Notes: generated by a model not told the origin, from the sequence alone. Shown: positions 16,137 to 24,674, counted from the first letter of the stretch. The stretch: 64,000 bases of DNA from Lichenifustis flavocetrariae (GCF_026130545.1 NZ_JAMOIM010000017.1:62001-126000), one strand, 5' to 3'. A program made the numbers and translations.

Positions 16137-17063
16137 ATGGCGTCGAGCAACACCGAGCGATTCGATCAGCGCTACGAAGCCGTCGACCGGTGGCCGGCGC
16201 ATGAGCTCGTCTCTGGCGCCTTGGCGATCCAGCAGGAGGCCCTACGGGCGGTCGCTGCCGCCACCGAGGCCTTGGCCGAGGCCATCGTGGTCCTGGCCGC
16301 ACGTCTGCAACGCGGCGGCCGGATGGTCTATGCGGGCGCCGGATCGTCCGGGTTGATCGCGCAGATGGACGCGCTCGAAATGCCGGGCACGTTCGGAATC
16401 GATCTCGACCGTGTTCCGGTCATCCTGGCTGGCGGCGCCGAAGCGTTGCGCACGCTGCCCTCCGGGGTCGAGGACGACATCGGCGCCGCCGAGGCGGCTG
16501 TGGATCGTCTTGACGTCAACGCGGATGACGGTTTGGTGGCGGTGGCGGCGAGCGGCAGTACGCCGTTTACGCTGGCGGCACTCCGACGGGCTCGTGCACG
16601 TGGCGCGGCCACAATCGGCATCGCGTGCGTGGCCAATTCGCCATTACTGTCCGAATGCCACCACCCGATTCTGATCGAGACGCCCCCAGAATTGATCGCC
16701 GGCTCGACCCGCATGGGCGCCGGTACGGCACAGAAATGCGCCTTGAACATCCTGTCGACCGGCGTGGCCACGCGTCTGGGGCACGTCTATGCCGGCCTGA
16801 TGGTCAATATGCGCCCCGAAAACGCGAAGCTGAAGCACCGGGCGATCCAGATCGTCTCCCAGGCCGCCGACGTGGGCCAGGGCACTGCCGAGCGGGCTCT
16901 CGTCGAGACGAACTGGTCTGTCAAGACCGCCATCGTGATGTGCGCGGCGGCCGTCGATGCCGGCGCAGCGCGCGAGCGGCTGGCAGCGAGCGGCGGACAT
17001 ATTCATGCGGCGCTGTCGCAGGGACCGGCGGCTCATGGGCCGAGGCAAGGCATCGGCTCGTAG
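16137..17063 (+). CDS. murQ: N-acetylmuramic acid 6-phosphate etherase
   Basis: 308 residues from ATG 16137. MurQ cleaves the D-lactyl ether of MurNAc-6-P to give GlcNAc-6-P. The SIS-fold loop GAGSSGLIAQMD is at 67-78; the two catalytic acids match E81 (DALEMPGTF) and E112 (GVEDD), 31 residues apart as in the E. coli enzyme (E83/E114). GSTRMGAGTAQK and ENAKLKHRA are family signatures. In-frame TTG/GTG codons upstream (16101 onward) lack a better ribosome site. It is divergent from the kinase operon and 22 bases ahead of the ABC substrate-binding gene, so it heads the transport operon. Confidence 0.93.
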   Translation: MASSNTERFDQRYEAVDRWPAHELVSGALAIQQEALRAVAAATEALAEAIVVLAARLQRGGRMVYAGAGSSGLIAQMDALEMPGTFGIDLDRVPVILAGGAEALRTLPSGVEDDIGAAEAAVDRLDVNADDGLVAVAASGSTPFTLAALRRARARGAATIGIACVANSPLLSECHHPILIETPPELIAGSTRMGAGTAQKCALNILSTGVATRLGHVYAGLMVNMRPENAKLKHRAIQIVSQAADVGQGTAERALVETNWSVKTAIVMCAAAVDAGAARERLAASGGHIHAALSQGPAAHGPRQGIGS

Positions 17064-17085
17064 GCCGAAAACAAGGGAGACGGGT

Positions 17086-18354
17086 ATGAGAACGATGACG
17101 ATGATAACCGCATGGGCCATGGCGGGTTCCGCTCTGGTCGCTGCCGCAGCCCCGGCGCTCGCAGCCGACGCCACGCTCAAGATCGAGAGTTGGCGCAACG
17201 ATGATCTGCAGATCTGGCAGGAGAAGATCATCCCGGATTTCGAGAAGTCGCATCCCGGCATCAAGGTGACGTTCCAGCCGACGGCCCCCAAGGAATACAA
17301 TGCTGCGCTGAATTCGAAGCTCGACGCGGGAACCGCGGGCGACATCATCGCTTGCCGGCCCTTCGACGCTTCGCTGGAGCTGTTTAAGAAGGGGCAACTG
17401 ACGAGCGTCAACGACATTGCCGGCATGTCCAATTTCTCGGACGTGGCCAAGGCCGGTTGGTCGACCGACGATGGCAAGACGAGCTTCTGCGTGCCGGTCG
17501 CGGCCGTTCTGCACGGCTTTATCTACAACAAGGACGCCTTCGCCAAAGTCGGCATCAAGGACGTACCGAAGACCGACGAGGAGTTCTTCGCCGATCTGGA
17601 CAAGATCAAGAAGGACGGCACCTACGTTCCCCTCGCCATGGGCACGCCCGACCAATGGGAAGCCGCCACCATGGGCTATCAGAACATCGGACCGAATTAT
17701 TGGAAGGGCGAGGATGGCCGCGCGGCCCTGATCGCCGGCAAGGAGAAGCTGACCGACGAAGCGTGGGTCGCGCCCTTCAAGGAACTGGCCAAGTGGGGCG
17801 CCTATATGGGCGACGGCTTCAAGGCACAGTCCTATCCGGACAGCCAGAACATGTTCACGCTCGGCCGCGCCGCCATCTATCCCGCGGGTTCGTGGGAAAT
17901 CGCCCAGTTCCAGAGCCAGGCGCAGTTCCCCATGGGTGCTTTCCCGCCGCCAGTTCCGAAGGCGGGTGACCCGTGCTACGTCTCCGATCATCCCGATATC
18001 GCCTTCGGCATGAACGCGAAGACGAAGAGCCCCGAGGCCGCCAAGACCTTCCTGACCTGGGTGGCGTCGCCTGAGTTCGCGAAGCTTTACGCCAACGCAC
18101 TGCCGGGCTTCTTCTCGCTGCAGAGCCAGCCTGTGCCGACCGACAACGCGCTCGCCAAGGAGTTCGTGGGTTTCCGCGACAGCTGCAAATCGACCATGCG
18201 GTCGACCTATCAGATGCTGTCGCGCGGAACGCCCAATCTCGAGAACGAGACCTGGGTCGAATCCGCCAACGTGATCAACGGCACCGACACGCCCGAACAG
18301 GCTGCCGCGAAGCTCCAGAAGGGCCTCGACAGCTGGTACAAGCCCGGGAAGTGA
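17086..18354 (+). CDS. ABC transporter sugar-binding protein (family 1)
   Basis: 422 residues. Signal peptide MRTMTMITAWAMAGSALVAA with likely cleavage after ALA (residue 26); no lipobox, so a free periplasmic protein. The start has GGGAG about seven bases upstream. The mature protein matches the carbohydrate-binding family 1 pattern (IIPDFEKSHPGIKV, then LNSKLDAGTAGDII, and FTLGRAAIYPAGSWEI for the inter-domain region). With two permeases and an ATPase downstream and murQ upstream it probably delivers MurNAc, GlcNAc or a disaccharide of cell-wall or chitin origin; that substrate is an inference from context. Confidence 0.93.
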   Translation: MRTMTMITAWAMAGSALVAAAAPALAADATLKIESWRNDDLQIWQEKIIPDFEKSHPGIKVTFQPTAPKEYNAALNSKLDAGTAGDIIACRPFDASLELFKKGQLTSVNDIAGMSNFSDVAKAGWSTDDGKTSFCVPVAAVLHGFIYNKDAFAKVGIKDVPKTDEEFFADLDKIKKDGTYVPLAMGTPDQWEAATMGYQNIGPNYWKGEDGRAALIAGKEKLTDEAWVAPFKELAKWGAYMGDGFKAQSYPDSQNMFTLGRAAIYPAGSWEIAQFQSQAQFPMGAFPPPVPKAGDPCYVSDHPDIAFGMNAKTKSPEAAKTFLTWVASPEFAKLYANALPGFFSLQSQPVPTDNALAKEFVGFRDSCKSTMRSTYQMLSRGTPNLENETWVESANVINGTDTPEQAAAKLQKGLDSWYKPGK

Positions 18355-18360
18355 ATGATC

Positions 18361-18500
18361 CTTCTCCCGCGAGAGCGGGAGAAGGTGCCCCGCTCGCGAA
18401 AGCGAGACAAGAGGGCGGATGAGGGTCACCTCAGCCCTGAGCCCGCCCTCATCCGTCACGGCTTCGCCGCGCCACCTTCTCCCGCTCTCGCGGGAGAAGG
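18361..18500. repeat. Composite palindromic intergenic repeat element
   Basis: 140 bases between the binding-protein and first permease genes. The outer arms 18361-18386 and 18474-18499 are exact 26-base inverted repeats, and each arm is itself a hairpin (CTTCTCCCGC...GCGGGAGAAG). Inside, GGGCGGATGAGGG and CCCGCCCTCATCC form a second inverted pair. This is the build of dispersed palindromic units known from GC-rich Hyphomicrobiales genomes. It could act as an mRNA stabiliser or attenuator, giving more binding protein than permease. Confidence 0.85.
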
Positions 18501-18515
18501 GATTTCAGCCCTTCA

Positions 18516-19508
18516 ATGAGCGCTCCCATGAGCCAAATCGAGAAGCTCTCCCTCGACGTGCCTTCGATCCCGGCCGCCACTGCCGGCACGGTGCGGCAGG
18601 CGCCTGCGCGCCGCTGGTACATCCTGGTATTTCTCGCTCCCGCGCTCCTGGTCTATTCGGCCCTGATGGTCATCCCGTTGGCCGACACGCTGCGGCTTTC
18701 GCTCTACCGCAAGGTGGACCAGACCTCCGTCTTCGTCGGCTTCGCCAATTTCGGGCGGCTCTTCGGAGATCCGAACTGGTCGGTCCATTTCTGGCAGGCC
18801 CTCGTCAACAACATCTACTTCTTCATCTTCCACCTTCTGCTGCAGAACCCGATCGGCATCGCGCTCGCGGCGCTCCTGTCATTGCCGAAACTGCGCGGCC
18901 GCTCCTTCTACCGCACGGCCTTCTTCCTGCCGACGATGCTGAGCTTCGTCATCGTCGGCTTCACCTGGAAGCTCATTCTCAGCCCGATCTGGGGCGTGGC
19001 CCCGACGCTGCTCGGCTTCGTGGGCCTGAAAAGCTTGTTCCACCCCTGGCTTGGCCTGGAATCCTCGGCCCTCACCACACTGGCCCTAATCTCCGTGTGG
19101 CAGTTCGTCGGCATCCCCATGATGCTGATCTATGCCGCGATGCTGAGCATCCCCGAGGAGGTGATCGAGGCAGCAGAGCTCGACAATGTGACCGGCTTCG
19201 CCCAGTTCTGGAAGATCAAGCTGCCGCTGATCCTGCCCACGATCGGGATGTGTTCGATCCTCACCTTCGTGGGCAACTTCAATGCCTTCGACCTGATCTA
19301 CACGGCCCAGGGTGCGCTCGCGGGGCCGAATTATTCGACCGACATCCTCGGCACCTTCCTGTTCCGCACCTTTTTCGGCAACCAGCTGCAGCTCGGAGAC
19401 CCGAACATGGGCGCCACGATCGCCACCATGATGTTCCTGATCATCCTGATCGGCGTCTCGATCTACCTGTTCGGCGTGCAGCAGCGCATGCGGCGCTACC
19501 AGCTCTGA
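18516..19508 (+). CDS. ABC transporter permease, sugar type (MalF-like)
   Basis: 330 residues, six membrane helices. The first (residues 31-50, WYILVFLAPALLVYSALMVI) follows a short cytoplasmic N-terminus. The EAA loop that contacts the ATPase reads EEVIEAAELDNVTGFAQFWK near residues 214-233. It begins only 16 bases after the palindromic repeat and has no clear Shine-Dalgarno sequence; ATG 18528 (MSQIEK) is an alternative start. It pairs with the permease at 19519. Confidence 0.92.
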   Translation: MSAPMSQIEKLSLDVPSIPAATAGTVRQAPARRWYILVFLAPALLVYSALMVIPLADTLRLSLYRKVDQTSVFVGFANFGRLFGDPNWSVHFWQALVNNIYFFIFHLLLQNPIGIALAALLSLPKLRGRSFYRTAFFLPTMLSFVIVGFTWKLILSPIWGVAPTLLGFVGLKSLFHPWLGLESSALTTLALISVWQFVGIPMMLIYAAMLSIPEEVIEAAELDNVTGFAQFWKIKLPLILPTIGMCSILTFVGNFNAFDLIYTAQGALAGPNYSTDILGTFLFRTFFGNQLQLGDPNMGATIATMMFLIILIGVSIYLFGVQQRMRRYQL

Positions 19509-19518
19509 GGCGGCGGCG

Positions 19519-20361
19519 ATGATGTACACGACCCGAACATCACCCCTGACTCGCGGCGTGGTGCATCTCGTTCTGGTGGCCTACACGTTGCTCTGTATCG
19601 GGCCGGTGCTGCTCGTCGCCATCAACTCGTTCAAGTCCCGCGCGGCCATCTTCCGTTCACCGCTCAGCTTGCCGGATGCGACGACCTTCGATCTCATCGG
19701 ATACCGAACCGTGCTCGGGCAAGGCGTGTTCGCCCGTTATTTCCTCAACAGCATGATCGTCACCCTCGGCTCGCTCGGCTGCGTGCTGCTGTTCGGCGCC
19801 ATGGCGGCTTTCGCGCTTAGTGAATACCGTTTCAAGGGCAACAAGCTGCTCGGCCTCTACCTGTCGCTCGGCATCATGGTGCCGATCCGGCTCGGTACGG
19901 TGGCGATCCTCAACATGATGGTGGCGAGCCGGCTCGTCGACACGCATCTCGCCCTCATCTTGATCTACACGGCGCAGGGATTGCCGGTTGCGGTCTTCAT
20001 CCTGTCCGAGTTCATGCAGGGTATTTCAAAGGACCTGAAGGATGCCGGCCGCATCGACGGCCTGAGCGAATATACGATCTTCTTCCGTCTCGTGCTGCCG
20101 CTGATGCGCCCTGCCGTCGCGACCGTCGCGGTCTTCACCATGATCCCGATCTGGAACGATCTCTGGTTTCCGCTGATCGTCGCGCCCGGCGAGGCCACCA
20201 AGACCGTGACGCTCGGCGCGCAGGTCTTCATCGGTCAGTTCGTCACCAATTGGAACGCCGTTCTGGCCGCCCTGACGCTGGCGATCGTGCCGGTCCTGGT
20301 GCTGTATCTCCTCTTCTCGCGACAACTCATCCGCGGCATCACGGCCGGAGCAGTGAAATGA
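19519..20361 (+). CDS. ABC transporter permease, sugar type (MalG-like)
   Basis: 280 residues, six membrane helices. The EAA loop reads KDLKDAGRIDGLSEYTIFFR (about residues 173-192), with the conserved Gly of the second permease of sugar importers. It starts 10 bases after the first permease; two ATG codons (19519, 19522) are possible. Its stop overlaps the next gene as ATGA. With the other permease it forms the membrane channel for the binding protein at 17086. Confidence 0.92.
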   Translation: MMYTTRTSPLTRGVVHLVLVAYTLLCIGPVLLVAINSFKSRAAIFRSPLSLPDATTFDLIGYRTVLGQGVFARYFLNSMIVTLGSLGCVLLFGAMAAFALSEYRFKGNKLLGLYLSLGIMVPIRLGTVAILNMMVASRLVDTHLALILIYTAQGLPVAVFILSEFMQGISKDLKDAGRIDGLSEYTIFFRLVLPLMRPAVATVAVFTMIPIWNDLWFPLIVAPGEATKTVTLGAQVFIGQFVTNWNAVLAALTLAIVPVLVLYLLFSRQLIRGITAGAVK

Positions 20362-21410
20362 CGAAGCCGTTGCGCACCCTGGTGATCGGCTTGGGCCAGA
20401 TGGGGCGGAGCCATGCCTTGGCGTATCACCACAACCCCGGTTTCGAGATCGTCGGCCTCGTCAACCGGTCGCCGGTGACATTGCCCGAGGCATTGCGTTC
20501 CTGCCCAATGATCGAGGACTTCGAAACCGGGCTCGCCCTCAAGCCCGACCTCGTGTCGATCAACAGCTACACCGACAGCCATGCCGATTGCGCCGTCGCG
20601 GCCATGGAAGCCGGCGCGCATGTCTTCGTCGAGAAACCACTGGCGCCGACCGTCGCGGAGGCCGAGCGCGTGGTCGCGGCAGCCCGACGAACCGGCCGCA
20701 AACTCGTGATCGGCTACATCCTACGCCATCATCCGAGCTGGATCGAGTTCATCCGGCGCGCGCGGGATCTCGGTCCCCCCTTCGTGATGCGGATGAACCT
20801 GAACCAGCAATCGTCCGGCTCCGCTTGGGAGATACACAAGCGACTGATGGAGTCGACGAGCCCCGTGGTCGATTGCGGGGTCCATTACATCGACGTGATG
20901 CTGCAGATCACCGACGCCGCACCGGTCCAGGTGCGTGGTATGGGTGTGAGGCTGTCGGATGAGATTGCCGACGCGCAGGTCAACTACGGTCACCTGCAAG
21001 TGCTGTTCGCCGACGGCTCAGCGGGCTGGTACGAAGCGGGCTGGGGGCCGATGATCTCGGAAACGGCGTTCTTCGTGAAAGACGTGATGGGACCGAAAGG
21101 GTCCGTCTCCATCGTCATGGAGGACGGTGCCGCATCGGCCGATGTCGACACGCATACGAAGACGGCTCGCATCCGCCTCCACAGCGCCACGCGCGGGCCG
21201 GACGGCTCGTTCGCACGGCCGGACGAGATGCTTTCAATGGCGGACGAGCCTGGCCATCAGGCGCTCTGCGAGCGCGAGCAGCAATTCGTCCTCGACGCCA
21301 TTCGCAACGATCTCGATCTCGACAAGCACATGGATGACGCGATCCGCTCGCTCGCCGTGGTGCTCGCGGCCGACCGCTCCATGCGCGAAAACAGGGCGGT
21401 GGATCTGTGA
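20358..21410 (+). CDS. Gfo/Idh/MocA family NAD(P)-dependent oxidoreductase
   Basis: 350 residues from ATG 20358, overlapping the permease stop by ATGA. Rossmann motif GLGQMGRSHA is at about residues 11-20; FVEKPLAPT (near 90-98) holds the catalytic Lys of the EKP motif, and the second domain carries VDCGVHYIDVM with the usual D...H pair. These enzymes oxidise or epimerise sugars or polyols. In this operon it probably acts on an imported amino-sugar derivative, but no known MurNAc/GlcNAc step needs it, so the reaction is open. Confidence 0.9.
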   Translation: MTKPLRTLVIGLGQMGRSHALAYHHNPGFEIVGLVNRSPVTLPEALRSCPMIEDFETGLALKPDLVSINSYTDSHADCAVAAMEAGAHVFVEKPLAPTVAEAERVVAAARRTGRKLVIGYILRHHPSWIEFIRRARDLGPPFVMRMNLNQQSSGSAWEIHKRLMESTSPVVDCGVHYIDVMLQITDAAPVQVRGMGVRLSDEIADAQVNYGHLQVLFADGSAGWYEAGWGPMISETAFFVKDVMGPKGSVSIVMEDGAASADVDTHTKTARIRLHSATRGPDGSFARPDEMLSMADEPGHQALCEREQQFVLDAIRNDLDLDKHMDDAIRSLAVVLAADRSMRENRAVDL

Positions 21411-21433
21411 TGACCGCATACCTTTCGGGCGAC

Positions 21434-21531
21434 ATGGATCGTCGCGGCGCGTTGCGCCTCGCGATGACGGCAGGGAGGCCGACGTCTTCCTCGACCGTTG
21501 TCGCGAGGCGGGGTGCGCCGTGGCGATCCAA
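21434..21531. repeat. Imperfect palindromic intergenic repeat (REP-like)
   Basis: Arms 21434-21470 and 21495-21531 (37 bases each) are inverted copies with about eight mismatches, separated by 24 bases. The arms resemble the CTGGATYGCTTCG...CGCGATGACGG type of dispersed unit found in several Hyphomicrobiales. It fills most of the 181-base gap between the oxidoreductase and ATPase genes. It is a different family from the repeat at 18361-18500. Confidence 0.7.
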
Positions 21532-21591
21532 GGCTCCAGCAGTTAAGCCCAAGCACCCCGGCCGAAATCCCTTACCTAACCGAGGCCGCTG

Positions 21592-22593
21592 ATGGACTCG
21601 CTCCAACTCCAGAACATCCGCAAAAGCTTCGGATCCATGGATGTGCTGAAGGGCGTCGAACTCGACGTCACAAGGGGCGAGTTCGTGGTCTTCGTCGGAC
21701 CCTCGGGTTGCGGCAAGTCAACGCTGCTCCGCATCATCGCGGGGCTCGACGACCAGACCTCGGGCGACGTCCGCATCGATGGCAAGCTGATGAACGGGGT
21801 GCCGCCGGCCAAGCGTGGCATCGCCATGGTGTTTCAGAGCTATGCGCTCTATCCGCATTTGACGGTGGCCAAGAACATGGCGCTCGCGCTCACGCAGGAG
21901 GGCGTCGCCAAGGCCGAGATCGACACGCGGGTCGCTACAGCCGCCGCCATGCTGCGGCTCGAAGCCTTGCTCGACCGCCGTCCATCGGAACTGTCCGGCG
22001 GCCAGCGCCAGCGCGTCGCCATCGGTCGCGCCATCGTGCGGCAACCGAGCCTGTTCCTGTTCGACGAGCCCCTGTCGAACCTCGATGCGGCGTTGCGGGG
22101 CGGCACGCGGGTCGAGATCGCCAAACTGCACCGCCAGCTCGGCGCCACCATGGTCTATGTCACGCACGACCAGATCGAGGCCATGACGCTGGCCGACAAG
22201 ATCGTCGTGATGAACGGCGGGGTCGTCGAGCAGGTCGGCCGGCCGCTCGAACTCTACAACAGGCCCGCCACCAAATTTGTCGCGGGATTCATCGGCTCGC
22301 CGGCCATGAATTTCATCGACGGCGCGACCGCGGCGCGCGTCAACGCGGCTGCGGTCGGCGTGCGACCCGAGCATCTCGTGGTGGGTCGGGATGGTTCCTG
22401 GAGCGGCACCATCTCGCACGCCGAGCATCTCGGCGCCGACACGATGCTCTATGTGGAGGTGCCGGAGATCGGCCTGTTCACGGCACGGATTCCCGGCGAC
22501 GTCGCGCATGACGTGGGCGACATCGTCGGCCTAACCCCCCAGGAAGGCAGGTTGTATCGATTCGACCGCGAAGGCCGGACGATGACCGGCTGA
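21592..22593 (+). CDS. ABC transporter ATPase, sugar type (UgpC/MsmX-like)
   Basis: 333 residues; GAGG six bases before ATG 21592. Walker A GPSGCGKS 36-43, Q-loop VFQSYALYPHL 80-90, signature LSGGQRQ 134-140, Walker B LFLFDEP 154-160, switch His in VTHDQ, followed by a TOBE-type C-terminal domain (VGVRPEHL onward). It powers the importer formed by the two permeases. It is the last gene of the operon, separated from the rest by the palindromic repeat at 21434-21531, so its expression may partly uncouple from the upstream genes. Confidence 0.94.
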   Translation: MDSLQLQNIRKSFGSMDVLKGVELDVTRGEFVVFVGPSGCGKSTLLRIIAGLDDQTSGDVRIDGKLMNGVPPAKRGIAMVFQSYALYPHLTVAKNMALALTQEGVAKAEIDTRVATAAAMLRLEALLDRRPSELSGGQRQRVAIGRAIVRQPSLFLFDEPLSNLDAALRGGTRVEIAKLHRQLGATMVYVTHDQIEAMTLADKIVVMNGGVVEQVGRPLELYNRPATKFVAGFIGSPAMNFIDGATAARVNAAAVGVRPEHLVVGRDGSWSGTISHAEHLGADTMLYVEVPEIGLFTARIPGDVAHDVGDIVGLTPQEGRLYRFDREGRTMTG

Positions 22594-22631
22594 CCGTTCG
22601 CATTGGAACATTCCGGGAATGCACCGGTCGA

Positions 22632-23363
22632 TCAAGCTGCGGCGATCTCAACGGCTCGGATATAGGCGCGGCGACAATCGGGGATGGTCAAGCCGCGCGG
22701 CTGAAAGACATCACGGTTGAGGAAATGCTCGGCCAGCAGAAAACCCGCTGCAACGTCGGCCGCCGGTGCCGCCACGATCCCGTCCTGCGCTAGCAGAAAA
22801 GCGGGGAGCGGGAAGATCCGGCCCGCATAGGGCGCACCCGCGCCTTTGCTGACGGCGCGTCCGGTCTTCGGCGACACGTAGGCGAGATCGTCCGTTGCAC
22901 CCGTGACGGCGCAGCAGCCGAGGTCGAGACCGAACCCAAGTTCCCGCAGCAGCATGATCTCAAGGTGGACGATCGCCGCAGGAGTCGTGCGGGCGTCGTC
23001 GATCCGGTCGAGGATCGCGATGACGGTCGAATAAAGCTCGGGCTGCGGTTCGCGTTCGGGCAGCAGGCGGAGAAGCGCGCAGACCAGATTCGCGCCATGC
23101 AGCGCCAGTGCGCTTTCCATGAGGCGGGCCGCGCGCTGCACGAGAGGCTCCAGGGTCAGGGTCCCGAGTTGCTCTTCGGACCGCGCCTTCCAGGTCGCCC
23201 GCACAGTATTGCCCGGCTGCAGCACCGGACGCAGGCGCCGCGACCGGCCGCCGTGAATGAAGCCACTGTGGCGGCCATGCGCTTGGGTCAGCAACTCGGC
23301 GATGACGCTCGTCTCCCCGTGGAGCTTGAGGCCGAGCACGATCGCGTCGTCACACCATTCCAA
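22632..23363 (-). CDS. recO: DNA repair protein RecO
   Basis: 243 residues. RecO loads RecA at gaps with RecR and anneals SSB-coated strands. The OB-fold start MEWCDDAIVLGLKLHGETS and FIHGGRSRRLRP are family signatures; the second domain has LGFGLDLGCCAVTG. In most relatives recO directly follows era; here two rightward genes (23476-24652) lie between them. It is convergent with the ABC ATPase, 38 bases apart, with no strong terminator. Confidence 0.93.
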   Translation of the reverse strand: MEWCDDAIVLGLKLHGETSVIAELLTQAHGRHSGFIHGGRSRRLRPVLQPGNTVRATWKARSEEQLGTLTLEPLVQRAARLMESALALHGANLVCALLRLLPEREPQPELYSTVIAILDRIDDARTTPAAIVHLEIMLLRELGFGLDLGCCAVTGATDDLAYVSPKTGRAVSKGAGAPYAGRIFPLPAFLLAQDGIVAAPAADVAAGFLLAEHFLNRDVFQPRGLTIPDCRRAYIRAVEIAAA

Positions 23364-23475
23364 GAAAGTCGGGCTCCAATCGCAACCTCAACCTTAGCAT
23401 TTGCATTGTCGTTCCGAAACGCACCGTGACCTTGACTGTTGCGGAGCAATCACAAGGCCAAGTGAGGTCACACCC

Positions 23476-24129
23476 ATGAAGATGGATCGGCGGTGTTTTC
23501 TCGGTTCTCTTGCCTCCGCGGCGACCTTTGCGGCAATGCCGGCCTTTGCGCGCGACGCACAATACGAGGCTGTCTCGTATATGTCGGGCGAGGACCGTTA
23601 TTTTTCGGGCAGCGTGGCCGATCACGGCTTTGAGTTCCGGGAAACCAACATGCTGGCCATCGACCCGCAATGGCGTCGCCAGTTGGTCGACTACACGCAC
23701 GAGCAGCGGCCGGGCACGATCATCGTCGATACGAGCAATCATTTCCTTTACGTGGCCTATGAGAACAACGTGGCCCTGCGTTATGGAGTCGGGGTCGGCC
23801 TCGACGGATTCAAATGGTACGGGAGCGCCCAGGTCGACCGCAAGGAGATCTGGCCGGGCTGGACACCGCCGCCCGAAATGCTGCAGCGCCGCCCGGACTT
23901 GCCCCGTCACATGGCCGGGGGTCCGGACAATCCGCTCGGGCCTCGCGCGATGTATCTCTATCGAAATGGCCGGGATCTCGGCTACCGGTTGCACGGGACA
24001 GTCGAGCCCTGGACGATCGGCACGGATGCGTCGAGCGGCTGCGTTCGGCTGTTGCCCGAGGACGTCGTCGATCTCTACCAGCGTACACCGATCGGCACGA
24101 AGGTGATGGTGCTCGATAGGATTGCGTGA
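23476..24129 (+). CDS. L,D-transpeptidase (YkuD domain) with Tat-type signal
   Basis: 217 residues from ATG 23476, with GTGAGG upstream. The N-terminus KMDRRCFLGSLASAATFAA contains RR-x-F-L, a twin-arginine signal, with cleavage after AFA (residue 25). The YkuD active-site pattern is complete: H173 in LHGT and S187-x-C189-x-R191 in SSGCVR. Such enzymes make 3-3 peptidoglycan cross-links or attach lipoproteins in the periplasm. Export by Tat would mean it folds before crossing the membrane. Confidence 0.9.
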   Translation: MKMDRRCFLGSLASAATFAAMPAFARDAQYEAVSYMSGEDRYFSGSVADHGFEFRETNMLAIDPQWRRQLVDYTHEQRPGTIIVDTSNHFLYVAYENNVALRYGVGVGLDGFKWYGSAQVDRKEIWPGWTPPPEMLQRRPDLPRHMAGGPDNPLGPRAMYLYRNGRDLGYRLHGTVEPWTIGTDASSGCVRLLPEDVVDLYQRTPIGTKVMVLDRIA

Positions 24130-24241
24130 CGTTGGGTGTTAGATGCTCCGGGCAATGAGGCATCGTGGAGCGCGTCTCCACAGAACTCATTGATCAGCGA
24201 TGTCCTGCCGAAACACCCCAGGTAACAAGTCGAGCCTCACG

Positions 24242-24652
24242 ATGCGTCCGAGTTTGAAAGTCATATCCTGCGTGGCAGGCTTCGCCGTCCTCAATGTGTT
24301 GGCGGGTCCGGCAATCGCGGCGGGAGCAAAGCCTGTCAACCTCAAGGCCGGGGAATCGGTCGACATCGACAATGTCTATTGGGTGGCGAAATGTAAGTCG
24401 CTGCTGCGCGGGAAGCCGGTTGCAGACATTTTGGAAGGTCCCTCTGACGTCACCGTCAGCATCCGGGATGAAAAAGTCACGCCGCGTTCCGGGGGATGCA
24501 GCCAGCCGATCGATGGTGGCGTTCTGGTCCTCAAGGCTCCGAAGGAGGTCAAGGCCAAGACCGAAGCCAAGGTGACGATCCGGATCAAATACCCGACGTC
24601 TGATGGCGAACGTCAGGGCAGCCGCATCGTCAATCTCACGCTCTTTCCCTGA
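24242..24652 (+). CDS. Hypothetical exported protein
   Basis: 136 residues from ATG 24242; ATG 24200 is an alternative that would add 14 polar residues before the signal peptide. Residues 1-27 (SLKVISCVAGFAVLNVLAGPAIA) form a signal peptide. The mature part is beta-rich with two Cys (AKCKSLL and SGGCSQP) that could form a disulfide in the periplasm, and ends in an immunoglobulin-like pattern (KVTIRIKYPTSDGER, IVNLTLFP). The family resembles small secreted proteins of Hyphomicrobiales with no assigned role. Confidence 0.7.
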   Translation: MRPSLKVISCVAGFAVLNVLAGPAIAAGAKPVNLKAGESVDIDNVYWVAKCKSLLRGKPVADILEGPSDVTVSIRDEKVTPRSGGCSQPIDGGVLVLKAPKEVKAKTEAKVTIRIKYPTSDGERQGSRIVNLTLFP

Positions 24653-24674
24653 GCTGAGAATGCGCTGACCCGGC

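Noticed and set aside
16921-18459. 512-codon minus-strand frame over the sugar-binding protein gene
   Set aside because: The opposite strand codes for a clear family 1 binding protein; the shadow has no start signal or domain.
22609-22621. CATTCC-G-GGAATG palindrome between the ABC ATPase and recO genes
   Set aside because: Only six base pairs with no U-tract; too weak to call a terminator or operator.
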